In this document: one piece after another, positions 1 through 7,958 of the stretch | How the letters are laid out: each line of letters starts with the position of its first letter | Numbering within the stretch: position 1 is the stretch's first letter | Assembly (NCBI GenBank): GCA_004297005.1 | Contig: SCVA01000017.1 | Coordinates: 1-50,298 of the forward strand | Direction: 5' to 3' | DNA: 50,298 nt | From: Nevskiaceae bacterium | Lineage (GTDB): Bacteria; Pseudomonadota; Gammaproteobacteria; Nevskiales; Nevskiaceae | The notes under the pieces: model-generated | Seen by the model: the letters and a program-made list of their open reading frames with translations, nothing else | Databases searched by the model: none | What the model was told of the DNA's origin: nothing | Program-made: the position numbers and the translations under genes

Positions 1-2
1 TG

Positions 3-2438
3 GTGAGCGAGCGGGTGAACCTGCTCGACACCATGAAGAACCGGCGCATGGGCCCGGCCGGCGTGGTCGAGAAGTTCGGCGTGCGGCCCGAGCAGATCAT
101 CGACTACCTGGCGCTGATGGGCGACGCGGTGGACAACATCCCCGGCGTGCCCGGCGTCGGCGAGAAGACCGCCGCCAAGCTGCTCAACGAGCACGGCACG
201 CTGGATGGTGTGATCGCCGCCGCGCCGACCGTGAAAGGCAAGCTCGGCGAGAACCTGCGCGGCGCGCTGGCCACGCTGCCGATGTGCCGCGAGCTGGCGA
301 CCATCAAGTGCGATGTCGCGCTGCCGGTGGCGCTCGACGCGCTGCGCAAGGGTGCGGAGAACAAGGAGCAGCTGGCGACGCTGTTCCGGCGGCTGGGCTT
401 CAATCGCTGGGTGGAGGAGCTGGGCGCTGCGGCGGCGGTGGGTCTCCCTCCCCCGCTCGCGGGGGAGGGTCGGGGTGGGGGCGTTTCAGGCGACGCGCTG
501 TCGTCGCAAACGCCCCCCTCCCAACCTCCCCCTGCAAGCGAGGGGAGGAGTGACAACGCCGCGGAGCTGCCGGCGTCACAAAAAACCGAAGCCACCCTGG
601 TCGTCGATGAAGCCGTCTTCGCCGAAATGCTGGACGCGCTCGAAGCCGCCGAGCTGATCTGCTTCGACACCGAGACCGACTCGCTGGAGTCCAACCGCGC
701 CCGCCTGGTCGGCCTCGCCTTCGCGGTGGAGGCGGGCAAGGGCTGGTACCTGCCGCTGGCGCATGATTATCTCGGCGCGCCGGCGCAGCTGCCGGCGGCG
801 GAGGTGCTGGCGCGACTCAGGCCTCTGCTCGAGGACCCTGCCAAGGCCAAGCTCGGCCAGCACGCCAAGTTCGACTGCAATGTGCTGGCGCTGCAGGGCA
901 TCCAGGTGCGCGGCCTGGCCTACGACACCATGCTGGAAAGCTATGTGCTCGACGCCGCCGGCAACCGCCACGACATGGACACCCTGGCCGAGAAGTACCT
1001 GGGCCACAAGACCATCGCCTTCAGCGAGGTGGCCGGCAAGGGCAAGAACCAGATCACCTTCAACCAGGTGGCGCTGGACGTCGCCGCCGCCTACTCGGCG
1101 GAGGACGCCGACATCACCCTGCGCCTGCACCAGGCGCTCTACCCGAGGTTGGCGGAGACGCCCTCGCTGCTGGCGGTGTTCGAGCGCCTGGAAATGCCCC
1201 TGGTGCCGGTGCTGGCCGACATGGAGCAGACCGGCGTGAAGGTCGATGCCGCCATGCTTGCCAAGATCAGCGGCGAGCTGGCGGTGCGCATGGCCGAGTT
1301 GCAGGCGCAGGCCTTTGCCGAGGCGGGCACCGAGTTCAATCTCGGCTCGCCCAAGCAGCTGCAGGAGTTGCTCTACGGCAAGCTGGGTCTGCCGGTGCTG
1401 GCGAAGACCCCCAAGGGCGATCCCTCCACCGCCGAGGATGTGCTCGAAGACCTCGCCGCCCAGCATCCGCTGCCGCGGCTGATTCTCGACTGGCGCAGCG
1501 TCTCCAAGCTGCGCTCGACCTATACCGAAACCCTGCCGCTGCAGATCAACCCGCGCACCGGCCGCATCCACACCAGCTACCACCAGGCGGTCGCCGCCAC
1601 CGGCCGGCTGTCCTCCCAGGACCCCAACCTGCAGAACATCCCTGTGCGCAATGCCGAGGGCCGGCGCATCCGCCACGCCTTCGTCTCCGAGCCCGGCAAT
1701 CTGCTCTGCTCGATCGACTACTCACAGATCGAGCTGCGACTGATGGCGCATTTCTCCGGCGACGCCAAGCTGGTCGAGGCCTTCCAGTCCGGCAAGGACA
1801 TCCACCAGGCCACCGCCGCCGAGGTGTTCGGGCTGGCACTCGACGCCGTCGGCAGCGACCAGCGCCGCGCCGCCAAGGCGATCAACTTCGGGCTGATCTA
1901 CGGCATGTCGTCCTGGGGCCTGGCCAAGCAGCTCGCCATCGGCCGCGCCGAGGCGCAGGACTACATCGACCGCTTCTTCGCGCGCTACCCGGGGGTCAAG
2001 CGCTTCATGGACGACACCAAGGCGGCGGCCAAGGAGCGCGGCTACGTCGAGACCCTGTTCGGCCGCCGGCTGTACCTGCCTAACATCAATTCCCGCAACC
2101 AGGGCCTGCGCCAGTACGCCGAACGCACCGCCATCAACGCGCCCTTGCAGGGTACCGCTGCGGATCTCATCAAGGCGGCGATGATCGACCTGCACGCCTA
2201 CCTGAGCAGCCAGGCGCCGACGGTGAAGATGATCATGCAGGTGCACGACGAACTGGTGTTCGAGGCCCCGGCGGAGCAGATGAACGCCCTGGCGCCAGAC
2301 CTGGCGCGGCGCATGGTGCGGGTGCTGCACGAGGGTTCCCACCGGCCGGCCCCGCTGGCAGTGCCGCTGGTCGCCGATTTCGGCATCGGCAACAACTGGG
2401 AGTCGGCGCATACCGCCTCCGGCCATGCAAGTGCTTGA
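3..2438 (+). CDS. polA: DNA polymerase I, 5'-truncated by window edge
   Basis: DNA polymerase I fills gaps and removes RNA primers during replication and repair. The visible 811 codons start inside the 5'-3' exonuclease domain, at its helix-hairpin-helix part (NIPGVPGVGEKTA). About the first 170 residues lie outside the window, so no true start is visible. The 3'-5' proofreading domain follows, with the Asp/Glu motif FDTETDS near base 664 and a YSAEDAD motif. The polymerase domain carries motif A DYSQIELR, motif B (RRAAKAINFGLIYG) and motif C QVHDELVFE, so both activities look intact. An in-frame palindromic DNA repeat (444-550) adds a Pro/Gly-rich linker between the exonuclease domains. No terminator of its own is seen; a small RNA candidate follows on the same strand. 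Confidence 0.97.
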   Translation: MSERVNLLDTMKNRRMGPAGVVEKFGVRPEQIIDYLALMGDAVDNIPGVPGVGEKTAAKLLNEHGTLDGVIAAAPTVKGKLGENLRGALATLPMCRELATIKCDVALPVALDALRKGAENKEQLATLFRRLGFNRWVEELGAAAAVGLPPPLAGEGRGGGVSGDALSSQTPPSQPPPASEGRSDNAAELPASQKTEATLVVDEAVFAEMLDALEAAELICFDTETDSLESNRARLVGLAFAVEAGKGWYLPLAHDYLGAPAQLPAAEVLARLRPLLEDPAKAKLGQHAKFDCNVLALQGIQVRGLAYDTMLESYVLDAAGNRHDMDTLAEKYLGHKTIAFSEVAGKGKNQITFNQVALDVAAAYSAEDADITLRLHQALYPRLAETPSLLAVFERLEMPLVPVLADMEQTGVKVDAAMLAKISGELAVRMAELQAQAFAEAGTEFNLGSPKQLQELLYGKLGLPVLAKTPKGDPSTAEDVLEDLAAQHPLPRLILDWRSVSKLRSTYTETLPLQINPRTGRIHTSYHQAVAATGRLSSQDPNLQNIPVRNAEGRRIRHAFVSEPGNLLCSIDYSQIELRLMAHFSGDAKLVEAFQSGKDIHQATAAEVFGLALDAVGSDQRRAAKAINFGLIYGMSSWGLAKQLAIGRAEAQDYIDRFFARYPGVKRFMDDTKAAAKERGYVETLFGRRLYLPNINSRNQGLRQYAERTAINAPLQGTAADLIKAAMIDLHAYLSSQAPTVKMIMQVHDELVFEAPAEQMNALAPDLARRMVRVLHEGSHRPAPLAVPLVADFGIGNNWESAHTASGHASA
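444..550. repeat. Palindromic C/G-rich repeat inserted in frame in polA
   Basis: Two arms of about 43 bases, 444-486 and 508-550, are imperfect inverted copies of each other (CTCCCTCCCCCGC... against ...GCGAGGGGAGGA). A 21-base centre separates them, so the element could fold into one long hairpin. Each arm also has its own short hairpin (CCCCCGC/GCGGGGG). It resembles the dispersed CCCTCCCC-type intergenic repeats of Xanthomonadales and Betaproteobacteria. Here it is translated without a stop as LPPPLAGEGRGGG...TPPSQPPPASEG, between the two exonuclease domains of PolA. No second copy was seen in this window. Confidence 0.75.
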
Positions 2439-2559
2439 AATTCGGAAGAATGTCGGCCGACGAACGGTCGAATTGCAGCTATCCGCAGCCGATTGTGGCT
2501 CTGTAAGTCCCTGATTTTGCGGGGCTGGATTTTGGCGGAACGATGATAAATGACGCGAC

Positions 2560-2720
2560 GTTCATTTGTTGCTGAAACTTTTTGGCCTCCGGACCTATCT
2601 ACTTCTGCGAAGCGAGGCCCTCCCTTCCTCGCTTCCCGCCTCCACTCCCTGGGCGGTATTTCCGGCTCTCCCCAGCCGGGATCGTAGCCCGGTGGTTCCC
2701 CCGAACCACCGGGCTTTTTT
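2560..2720 (+). ncRNA. Candidate sX13/Spot42/ErsA-like small RNA
   Basis: This is the non-coding gap between polA and the convergent engB, the position occupied by Spot 42 in E. coli, ErsA in Pseudomonas and sX13 in Xanthomonas. Three stem-loops follow in order. The first is GAAGCGAG/CTCGCTTC (2609-2616/2628-2635) with loop GCCCTCCCTTC. The second is CCGGCT/AGCCGG (2662-2667/2674-2679) with loop CTCCCC. The third is a perfect 13-bp terminator stem with loop CCCC and a U tract. C-rich loops on several hairpins are the hallmark of sX13 and would pair with G-rich ribosome-binding sites. The 5' end is a guess; no convincing sigma-70 promoter was found, although GATAAAT at 2545-2551 could be a -10 element. 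Confidence 0.55.
2686..2720 (+). terminator. Rho-independent terminator after small RNA candidate
   Basis: A perfect 13-bp stem (AGCCCGGTGGTTC with GAACCACCGGGCT) has a CCCC loop and runs directly into six T. There is no T tract on the opposite side, so it works in the plus direction. It ends 15 bases before the engB stop codon. Confidence 0.9.
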
Positions 2721-2735
2721 ATGGCCGCGAGGGGT

Positions 2736-3353
2736 TCAGGCCGCCAGCGCTGCCGCCAGCACCGACCGGGCCTCTTCGACTCCGGTCGGGGTGTGCGAGG
2801 AAAACAACTGGGCGGTGAACTCCGGCCCGCGTTCCTTCAGTGCCCGGCGCACCTGCAGCAGTACTGCCGCCGCCGCGCCGCGCGAGAGCTTGTCGCACTT
2901 GGTCAGCAGCACATGGCAGGGCCGGCCGGCGGCCTGCGCCCAGTCGAGCATCTGCTCGTCGAGGTCGGTCAGCGGGTGTCGGCAGTCCATGATCACCGCC
3001 AGCATCTTCAGGGTGTCGCGGGTTTCCAGATAGCCGCCGATCAGCTTGCCCCAGTCGCGCCGGATGGCCTCCGGCACAGCCGCGTAGCCGTAGCCGGGAA
3101 GATCCACCAGCCGGGCATTGCCGCCGCGCAGGGCGAACAGGTTGATGAGCTGGGTGCGGCCAGGGGTCTTGGAAACCCGCGCCAGGGTCTTCTGTTGGCA
3201 GATGGTGTTGAGCGCCGAGGACTTTCCGGCATTGGAGCGGCCGACAAAGGCGAGCTCCGGGGCGCCGTCGGCGGGCAGTTGCTCCAGCTTCGCGCAGGAC
3301 ATCAGGAAAGCGGTGTGAGCAAACGGGTTGACTGGGACTTCCGGGGTGCTCAT
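2736..3353 (-). CDS. engB: Ribosome biogenesis GTPase EngB (YihA/YsxC)
   Basis: EngB is an essential TrmE-Era-type GTPase that acts late in 50S ribosomal subunit assembly. The 205-residue protein has the usual family length and all G motifs: G1 GRSNAGKS at residues 38-45, G3 DLPGYG at 84-89 and G4 TKCD at 151-154. A conserved LARVSKTPGRTQLIN switch I region lies near residues 57-71. It converges on polA across the small RNA candidate, an arrangement conserved in gammaproteobacteria. Its 148-base upstream gap is shared with the divergent cytochrome c4 gene. Confidence 0.96.
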   Translation of the reverse strand: MSTPEVPVNPFAHTAFLMSCAKLEQLPADGAPELAFVGRSNAGKSSALNTICQQKTLARVSKTPGRTQLINLFALRGGNARLVDLPGYGYAAVPEAIRRDWGKLIGGYLETRDTLKMLAVIMDCRHPLTDLDEQMLDWAQAAGRPCHVLLTKCDKLSRGAAAAVLLQVRRALKERGPEFTAQLFSSHTPTGVEEARSVLAAALAA

Positions 3354-3392
3354 GCGGCCTGCAGGGTTTGGGTATTCGGGGCTGGCCCGCCC

Positions 3393-3421
3393 ATGACAGT
3401 CGCGGGCCGGATCAATACAAT
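3393..3421 (+). promoter_or_regulatory. Sigma-70-type promoter for cytochrome c4 operon
   Basis: ATGACA at 3393-3398 (5/6 to TTGACA), a 17-base spacer and TACAAT at 3416-3421 (5/6 to TATAAT) lie in the engB-cytochrome c4 divergent gap. Transcription would start near 3428, giving a 5' leader of about 75 bases before the ATG at 3502. Confidence 0.5.
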
Positions 3422-3501
3422 GCCTTATTACTCAACCCGTCGCACCGCGGCCGCCAATGTGGCGCGCCCGTTTCTGCGGCTGCCTTCTGGAGTCTGGACT
3501 G

Positions 3502-4131
3502 ATGAAGCGCGTTCTCCTCGCCCTGGCGCTCACCGCGCCCGCCGCCGTGTTCGCCGCCGGTGCCGCCGCCGATCCCTTGGTCAAGGGCGACGCCACTGCC
3601 GGCGCCAGCAAGGCCGCGGTCTGCGCCGCCTGCCACGGTGTGGGTGGCAACGGCATCATCAATCCCGAGTGGCCCAAGCTCGCCGGTCAGCACGCCACCT
3701 ACGTGGTCGGCCAGCTCAAGGCCTTCAAGACCAACGAGCGCAAGAATCCGGTGATGTTCGGCCAGGCGGCGGCGCTCTCCGATCAGGACATGGCCGACCT
3801 CGGCGCGTATTTCTCCGCACAGAAGCCGGTGCCCGGCCTTGCCAGCAAGGATGCGGTGAAGATCGCCGAGAAGCTCTACCGCGCCGGTGACGCCGGCCGT
3901 GGCCTCGCCGCCTGCTCGGCCTGCCACGGCCCTACCGGCGCCGGCAATCCGGCCGCCCAGTACCCGCGCATCGGCGGCCAGAACGGCGCCTACACCGTCA
4001 CCCAGCTGAAAACTTACAAATCCGGGGAACGCGCGGGCGGCAAGCACGCTCCAATCATGGCTGCCGTGGCTGCCAAGCTCACGGACGAAGAAATCGCCGC
4101 GCTCGCGTCCTACGTGAACGGGCTCCAGTAA
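3502..4131 (+). CDS. Diheme cytochrome c4
   Basis: This is a periplasmic diheme electron carrier of the c4 class, which passes electrons to terminal oxidases. The start at 3502 gives 209 residues with a clean signal peptide (MKRVLLALALTAPAAVFAAG). Two heme-attachment motifs, CAACH at 41-45 and CSACH at 138-142, sit in tandem class I cytochrome domains. Likely axial Met ligands are M85 (NPVMFG) and M186 (HAPIM). An upstream in-frame extension is possible but would spoil the signal peptide. A good promoter lies about 80 bases upstream and dsbA follows after 21 bases, so the two are probably co-transcribed. Confidence 0.93.
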   Translation: MKRVLLALALTAPAAVFAAGAAADPLVKGDATAGASKAAVCAACHGVGGNGIINPEWPKLAGQHATYVVGQLKAFKTNERKNPVMFGQAAALSDQDMADLGAYFSAQKPVPGLASKDAVKIAEKLYRAGDAGRGLAACSACHGPTGAGNPAAQYPRIGGQNGAYTVTQLKTYKSGERAGGKHAPIMAAVAAKLTDEEIAALASYVNGLQ

Positions 4132-4152
4132 GGACCACCCAGGATTCTCCCG

Positions 4153-4800
4153 ATGAACCGTTGGCTACGTCGCTGCTTCCTCGCTATTGCCCTGCTGCCG
4201 CTGGCTTGCAGTGCGCAGACCGCTTCCGCCCCGTACCAGGAAGGCAAGCAGTACGCCCGGGTCAAGCAGAGCATCGCACCGGCCGACGCCAAGCGGGTCG
4301 CGGTGGAAGAATTCTTCTGGTACGGCTGCCCACATTGCTTCGCCGCCGACCCGGCGGTGGAGGCCTGGAAGGCGAAGAAGCCGGAGTACGTCGATTTCCA
4401 GCGCGTGCCCAACACCCTCGGCCGCCCGGAAGGCGAGGTGCATGCCCGCGCCTTCTACATCGCTGAAACCCTCGGCGTGCTCGACAAGACCCACACGCCG
4501 CTGTTTGCCGCGATCCACGAGAAGCGCCAGCCGATGGCCCGCCTGGAGGACATCCGCAAGCTGTATGGCGATGTTGCCGGGGTGAAACCGGACGATTTCG
4601 ACCGCGCCACTTCCAGCTTCATGGTGGATTCCCGCCTGCGTCGCGCCGACCAGTTGGCGCGCACCTACCAGCTCACCAGCGTGCCGACCATCGTCGTCGG
4701 CGGGCAATACGTCACCAATGCCACCATGGGCGGCGGCACCGACAAGATGATGGCGGTCGTGAGCTTCCTGGTCGAAAAGGTGCGCAAAGAGCGCAAGTAA
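4153..4800 (+). CDS. dsbA: Thiol:disulfide interchange protein DsbA
   Basis: This is a periplasmic oxidase that inserts disulfides into exported proteins. The 215-residue protein has an N-terminal hydrophobic signal (residues 1-20) ending near ACSAQ, then the thioredoxin-fold active site WYGCPHC with Cys59 and Cys62. The CPHC dipeptide is that of E. coli DsbA. A cis-Pro loop, TSVPTIVVGG, lies near the C-terminus as expected. It follows cytochrome c4 by 21 bases and precedes the M14 peptidase by four bases, so the three genes probably form one operon; DsbA may also oxidise the CXXCH cysteines before heme attachment. Confidence 0.93.
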   Translation: MNRWLRRCFLAIALLPLACSAQTASAPYQEGKQYARVKQSIAPADAKRVAVEEFFWYGCPHCFAADPAVEAWKAKKPEYVDFQRVPNTLGRPEGEVHARAFYIAETLGVLDKTHTPLFAAIHEKRQPMARLEDIRKLYGDVAGVKPDDFDRATSSFMVDSRLRRADQLARTYQLTSVPTIVVGGQYVTNATMGGGTDKMMAVVSFLVEKVRKERK

Positions 4801-4804
4801 GAGC

Positions 4805-5710
4805 TTGAGCACGAAGCCCACCCGGCGCCTCGCCGGGTTTTTCGTTTCTGCGGCCCTGCTGGCTGGGCCGGCGACGGCCGCGCCGCTGGCCTCGGTGGAG
4901 ACGGCCTGCCGCGGCATCGCCGCCAAGGTTCAGGGGGTCAGTGCCGCCGAATGCCTGGCTTCCGGCCTGCAGGCGGCCAGTGCCGCCAGCGTGCAGGGTC
5001 AGCCCATCCTGGTCCGCGATTATCTCGCCGGCAGCCGCCGCGCCACGCCCAAGCGAGTGCTGTTGATCGGCGGCATTCATGGCGACGAGCTTTCCTCGGT
5101 ACAGGTCAGTTTCGACTGGATGCGCCGGCTGGCGGCGGAGAAGTTCCAGCCGTTTCATTGGCGGGTCGCACCCTGCCTCAACCCGGACGGCCTGCTCAAG
5201 CGCAGTCCCAGCCGCACCAATGCCCGCGGTGTGGATCTCAACCGCAATTTTCCGACGCTGCGCTGGGCCGAGCTGGCGCCGCGCTACTGGGAGAACAGGA
5301 CCCGCCGCGATCGCCGCCGTTGGCCAGGGCCCGCTGCTGGGTCCGAACCCGAGACCCAATGGCTGGTCCAGCAGATCCAGAGCTTCAAGCCGGACGCCAT
5401 TGTCTCGGTCCACGCCCCCTACGGCATCCTCGACTTCGACGGCCCGCGCGCGCCGCCGCGCAAGCTGGGCTTTCTCAATCTCAACGAGCTGGGCACCTAT
5501 CCCGGTTCTCTGGGCAACTATGCCGGGGTGCAACTGGGGCTGCCGGTCATCACCCTGGAACTGCCGCACTCCCGGGAGACCCCGACCGCCAGCCAGAGCG
5601 CGCGCATCTGGAGCGATCTGCTCACCTGGCTGGAGCGCAATCTGCCAAAGGGCGAAGCCCCCCTGTACCAGCGGCTGGCGGATCAGAACTGGGTCCACAG
5701 CGCGCCCTGA
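4805..5710 (+). CDS. Exported M14-family zinc peptidase (MpaA-like)
   Basis: This looks like a periplasmic zinc carboxypeptidase or murein-peptide amidase of family M14. A signal-like hydrophobic segment (residues 9-26) is followed by zinc ligands HGDE at 92-95, NPDG at 126-129, the substrate-binding LNRNFP at 145-150, the third ligand His203 (SVHAPYG) and a catalytic-position Glu252 (ITLELPHS). The start is TTG at 4805, four bases after the dsbA stop; no ATG gives the signal peptide. MpaA proteins cleave gamma-D-Glu-meso-Dap bonds in recycled peptidoglycan, but MpaA itself is cytoplasmic, so the exact substrate here is uncertain. Confidence 0.8.
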   Translation: MSTKPTRRLAGFFVSAALLAGPATAAPLASVETACRGIAAKVQGVSAAECLASGLQAASAASVQGQPILVRDYLAGSRRATPKRVLLIGGIHGDELSSVQVSFDWMRRLAAEKFQPFHWRVAPCLNPDGLLKRSPSRTNARGVDLNRNFPTLRWAELAPRYWENRTRRDRRRWPGPAAGSEPETQWLVQQIQSFKPDAIVSVHAPYGILDFDGPRAPPRKLGFLNLNELGTYPGSLGNYAGVQLGLPVITLELPHSRETPTASQSARIWSDLLTWLERNLPKGEAPLYQRLADQNWVHSAP

Positions 5711-5915
5711 GCGCGGTTCCATCGGCCGCCGGCCGCCCTTGGTCAACCCGCTTCCCGAGTCCGGCGGCGGGCGGGAGCAAACTTGTCTGTACGGCGTACT
5801 AGCAGGCCTAGGATACGAATGCCCAATGACCGGCGTTCCTCGGGATGACTGAGCTAGCTTAGGCCGAGCGACGGTGCCGCCTGGCGCCGAGATACGGTTT
5901 TGTAGGAGTTTCGAC

Positions 5916-6890
5916 ATGCCTCAGCATCAGCTTGTGCCCGAAGTGGCTCCCGAATGGGTGACCCAGTTGGCCAACGACAATGGGATGGGTCTGGTGCCCT
6001 GGTCGCGCCTGGTCTGCCAGGCGCTGCAACTGGCGGCGGAGGCCTGCCAGGCCAAGTCCGCTGCGCTGGTGGTCGCCGACCGTCAGCAGGAGCACCTGCT
6101 GCTCTGGCCGCAGATGAGCTTCCTCTCCGTGAAGACGAAAAACCGGCTGTCTGCCCCCACGCACGGCGCGCAGAGCTTCTTCTACGGCCGCGAGGAAATG
6201 CGAATGGCTGTGCAGGGGCATCCCTGGATCAGCCGCCAAATCGGCGTCAACTGGTGCGCCGGCCGGACCCTGCCTTCGCTGCCCGGGCGCGAACTGGGCA
6301 GCATCGTACTGCTGGGCAGCGGCACGCCGCTGGCCCCGCCGCAGGTGCAGGATCGACTGCGCGCCGCCACCAGTCTGCTGTCGGCGGCACTGACCGGCCG
6401 TCCGGCCAGCAACGACAAGCAGGTGTCCGCGCTGATGAGCCGGCGCGAGTTCGACCAGCAACTGTCACGCGAGACCCGTCGCTCGGAGCGCTCCAATCAG
6501 CCATTGGGCATCCTGCTGGCGACGCTCACCTGCAAGAGTCGCAAGTACGCCGCCAGCGACACCGAGGTGCAGGAAGTGGGCGAGGCGATCGCCCGTCTGC
6601 TGCGCCGCGGTGGCGACTTCGCGGCCCGCTACGGCAGCCGCTCGGTTGCCATCCTGTTGCCGGATTCCGACAAGACCGCCACCGCCGGCACTGCCAGCAT
6701 GCTCAACGCGGTGATGGCACCGCTGGTGGCGGCGATCAATGAGGAGCGCGCGGTCCCGTTGGGCTTCAAGCTGGTCACCACCTCGGTGCGCGGCTACAGC
6801 AGTCTGGCGGCCGCGGGTGAGGAGGGGGCGGCTAATACTGCGCGCCCGCCCAAGCAGGCGAGAGGTGTCGAGATTCCGGTCGGCGCCTGA
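5916..6890 (+). CDS. GAF-like protein with degenerate GGDEF domain
   Basis: The start is ATG 5916, preceded by TAGGAG at 5903-5908, giving 324 residues. Residues 30-160 look like a GAF-type sensory fold. Residues 170-300 follow the GGDEF fold (SRREFDQQLSRETRRSERSN and GDFAARYG..SVAILLPDSD). At the signature position the sequence is GSRSV (240-244) instead of GG(D/E)EF, and the metal-binding Asp segment reads LLATLTCKSRK. It should therefore not make cyclic di-GMP and may be a binding or scaffolding protein. It stands alone: the 205-base upstream gap shows no clear promoter, and the neighbouring gene runs the opposite way. The family assignment rests on fold-pattern similarity only. Confidence 0.7.
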   Translation: MPQHQLVPEVAPEWVTQLANDNGMGLVPWSRLVCQALQLAAEACQAKSAALVVADRQQEHLLLWPQMSFLSVKTKNRLSAPTHGAQSFFYGREEMRMAVQGHPWISRQIGVNWCAGRTLPSLPGRELGSIVLLGSGTPLAPPQVQDRLRAATSLLSAALTGRPASNDKQVSALMSRREFDQQLSRETRRSERSNQPLGILLATLTCKSRKYAASDTEVQEVGEAIARLLRRGGDFAARYGSRSVAILLPDSDKTATAGTASMLNAVMAPLVAAINEERAVPLGFKLVTTSVRGYSSLAAAGEEGAANTARPPKQARGVEIPVGA

Positions 6891-6905
6891 GCGCAACCGC
6901 AGGCG

Positions 6906-7958
6906 CTAGACGATGCGCGGCTCTTCGTGATCCCAGGCGGCGCTGTGCGCCGCCAGCTGATCGACGTTCTGCGCCGCCTCGCCCGGCGTCTCGACCCGGG
7001 CGATGTGGAATACCGCTTCGCCTTCGTAGACCAGGGGCAGCATCACCCGGCCGATCACCACGCCGCTGGCCGGTGAGGTCACCGGGGTTTCCTGCTCGCC
7101 GAAAGGATCGCCGATCAGGCCCAGCAGCTGACCCTTTTTCACCGCATCGCCGAGCGCGGCCTGCGCGCGCAGGATGCCGCTCACCGGCGCCCGCGCCCAG
7201 GTATCGGAACGCGCCAGGATCGGCGTCACGCCCGGCGGCGGCGCGGCTTCCGAGCGCGGCAGCATGTCCAGCTCGGTCATCACATTGACGATGCCCTGCA
7301 TGCCGATGCGGATCGCGGTCTCGTCGAAGCGCAGCGCCTCGCAAGCCTCATAGAGGATCACCGGCTTGTTGGCGGCGGTGGTGTAGGCGCGCAGCGTGCC
7401 GGCGGTGGGCTTGGAGTCCAGAAACAGCGGCGCGCCGAAAGCCATCGCCAGACGGCGGTTCTCGGGATTGCTCAAGTCGGCGCGGATCTGCGGCAGATTC
7501 GGGCGGTGCAGCGCGCCGGTGTGCAGGTCGATGCCGTAGTCGGCATTGCCCACCACTTCCTTCAGGAACTGGTGCGCCAGCCGCGCCGCCAGCGAGCCGG
7601 TCTCGCTGCCGGGAAAGCTGCGGTTGAGGTCGCGACGGTCCGGCAGGTAGCGAGACTGGTGCAGAAAGGCCAGCACGTTCACCACCGGCACCGCCAACAG
7701 GGTGCCGGCCAGCTCGCTGAGCGCCGGCAGTTTCAGCAGGCGGCGGATGATTTCGACGCCGATGATCTCGTCGCCGTGCATGGCGGCGCTGACGAACAGC
7801 GTCGGTCCCGGCCGGCTGCCGCGATGGACGATCACCGGCAGGTGGATGGGCGTGCGGGTATAGAGATCGGCGACTGGCAGGTTGACGGTCTGCCGGCTGC
7901 CGGCCGGGACGGCAACGCCGCCGATCAGCAGCTCGGGCGGAGTGGAGGTTTCGTTCAT
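6906..7958 (-). CDS. Succinylglutamate desuccinylase/aspartoacylase family protein
   Basis: This is a zinc-dependent deacylase of the AstE/AspA branch of family M14. The 350 residues include ligands in [11 protein letters not shown] (HGDE) and the third ligand in [11 protein letters not shown]. The C-terminal beta-barrel-like extension ([15 protein letters not shown]...) is typical of the bacterial subgroup. Its ATG overlaps the rimK stop by four bases (ATGA at 7955-7958), so it is translationally coupled to rimK. This pairing is frequent in gammaproteobacteria and suggests a role connected to glutamate-tail or gamma-glutamyl chemistry rather than to arginine catabolism; no ast genes are nearby. 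The substrate is not known from sequence. Confidence 0.88.
   Translation of the reverse strand: MNETSTPPELLIGGVAVPAGSRQTVNLPVADLYTRTPIHLPVIVHRGSRPGPTLFVSAAMHGDEIIGVEIIRRLLKLPALSELAGTLLAVPVVNVLAFLHQSRYLPDRRDLNRSFPGSETGSLAARLAHQFLKEVVGNADYGIDLHTGALHRPNLPQIRADLSNPENRRLAMAFGAPLFLDSKPTAGTLRAYTTAANKPVILYEACEALRFDETAIRIGMQGIVNVMTELDMLPRSEAAPPPGVTPILARSDTWARAPVSGILRAQAALGDAVKKGQLLGLIGDPFGEQETPVTSPASGVVIGRVMLPLVYEGEAVFHIARVETPGEAAQNVDQLAAHSAAWDHEEPRIV

Noticed and set aside
576..1676. Long minus-strand open frames across polA, and similar ones across most genes
   Set aside because: High GC at third positions makes antisense frames open; the proteins are His/Gln/Arg-rich without motifs, and the plus-strand genes are unmistakable.
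2537..2566. Sigma-E-like promoter GGAAC...TCATT for the small RNA
   Set aside because: The GGAAC part fits, but the spacing is about two bases too long and the -10 part is weak; kept only as a guess.
5711..5915. 205-base gap searched for a small gene or RNA
   Set aside because: Short frames have no ribosome-binding site and no hairpin with a T tract was found; only a possible TAGGAT at 5809-5814 without a fitting -35.
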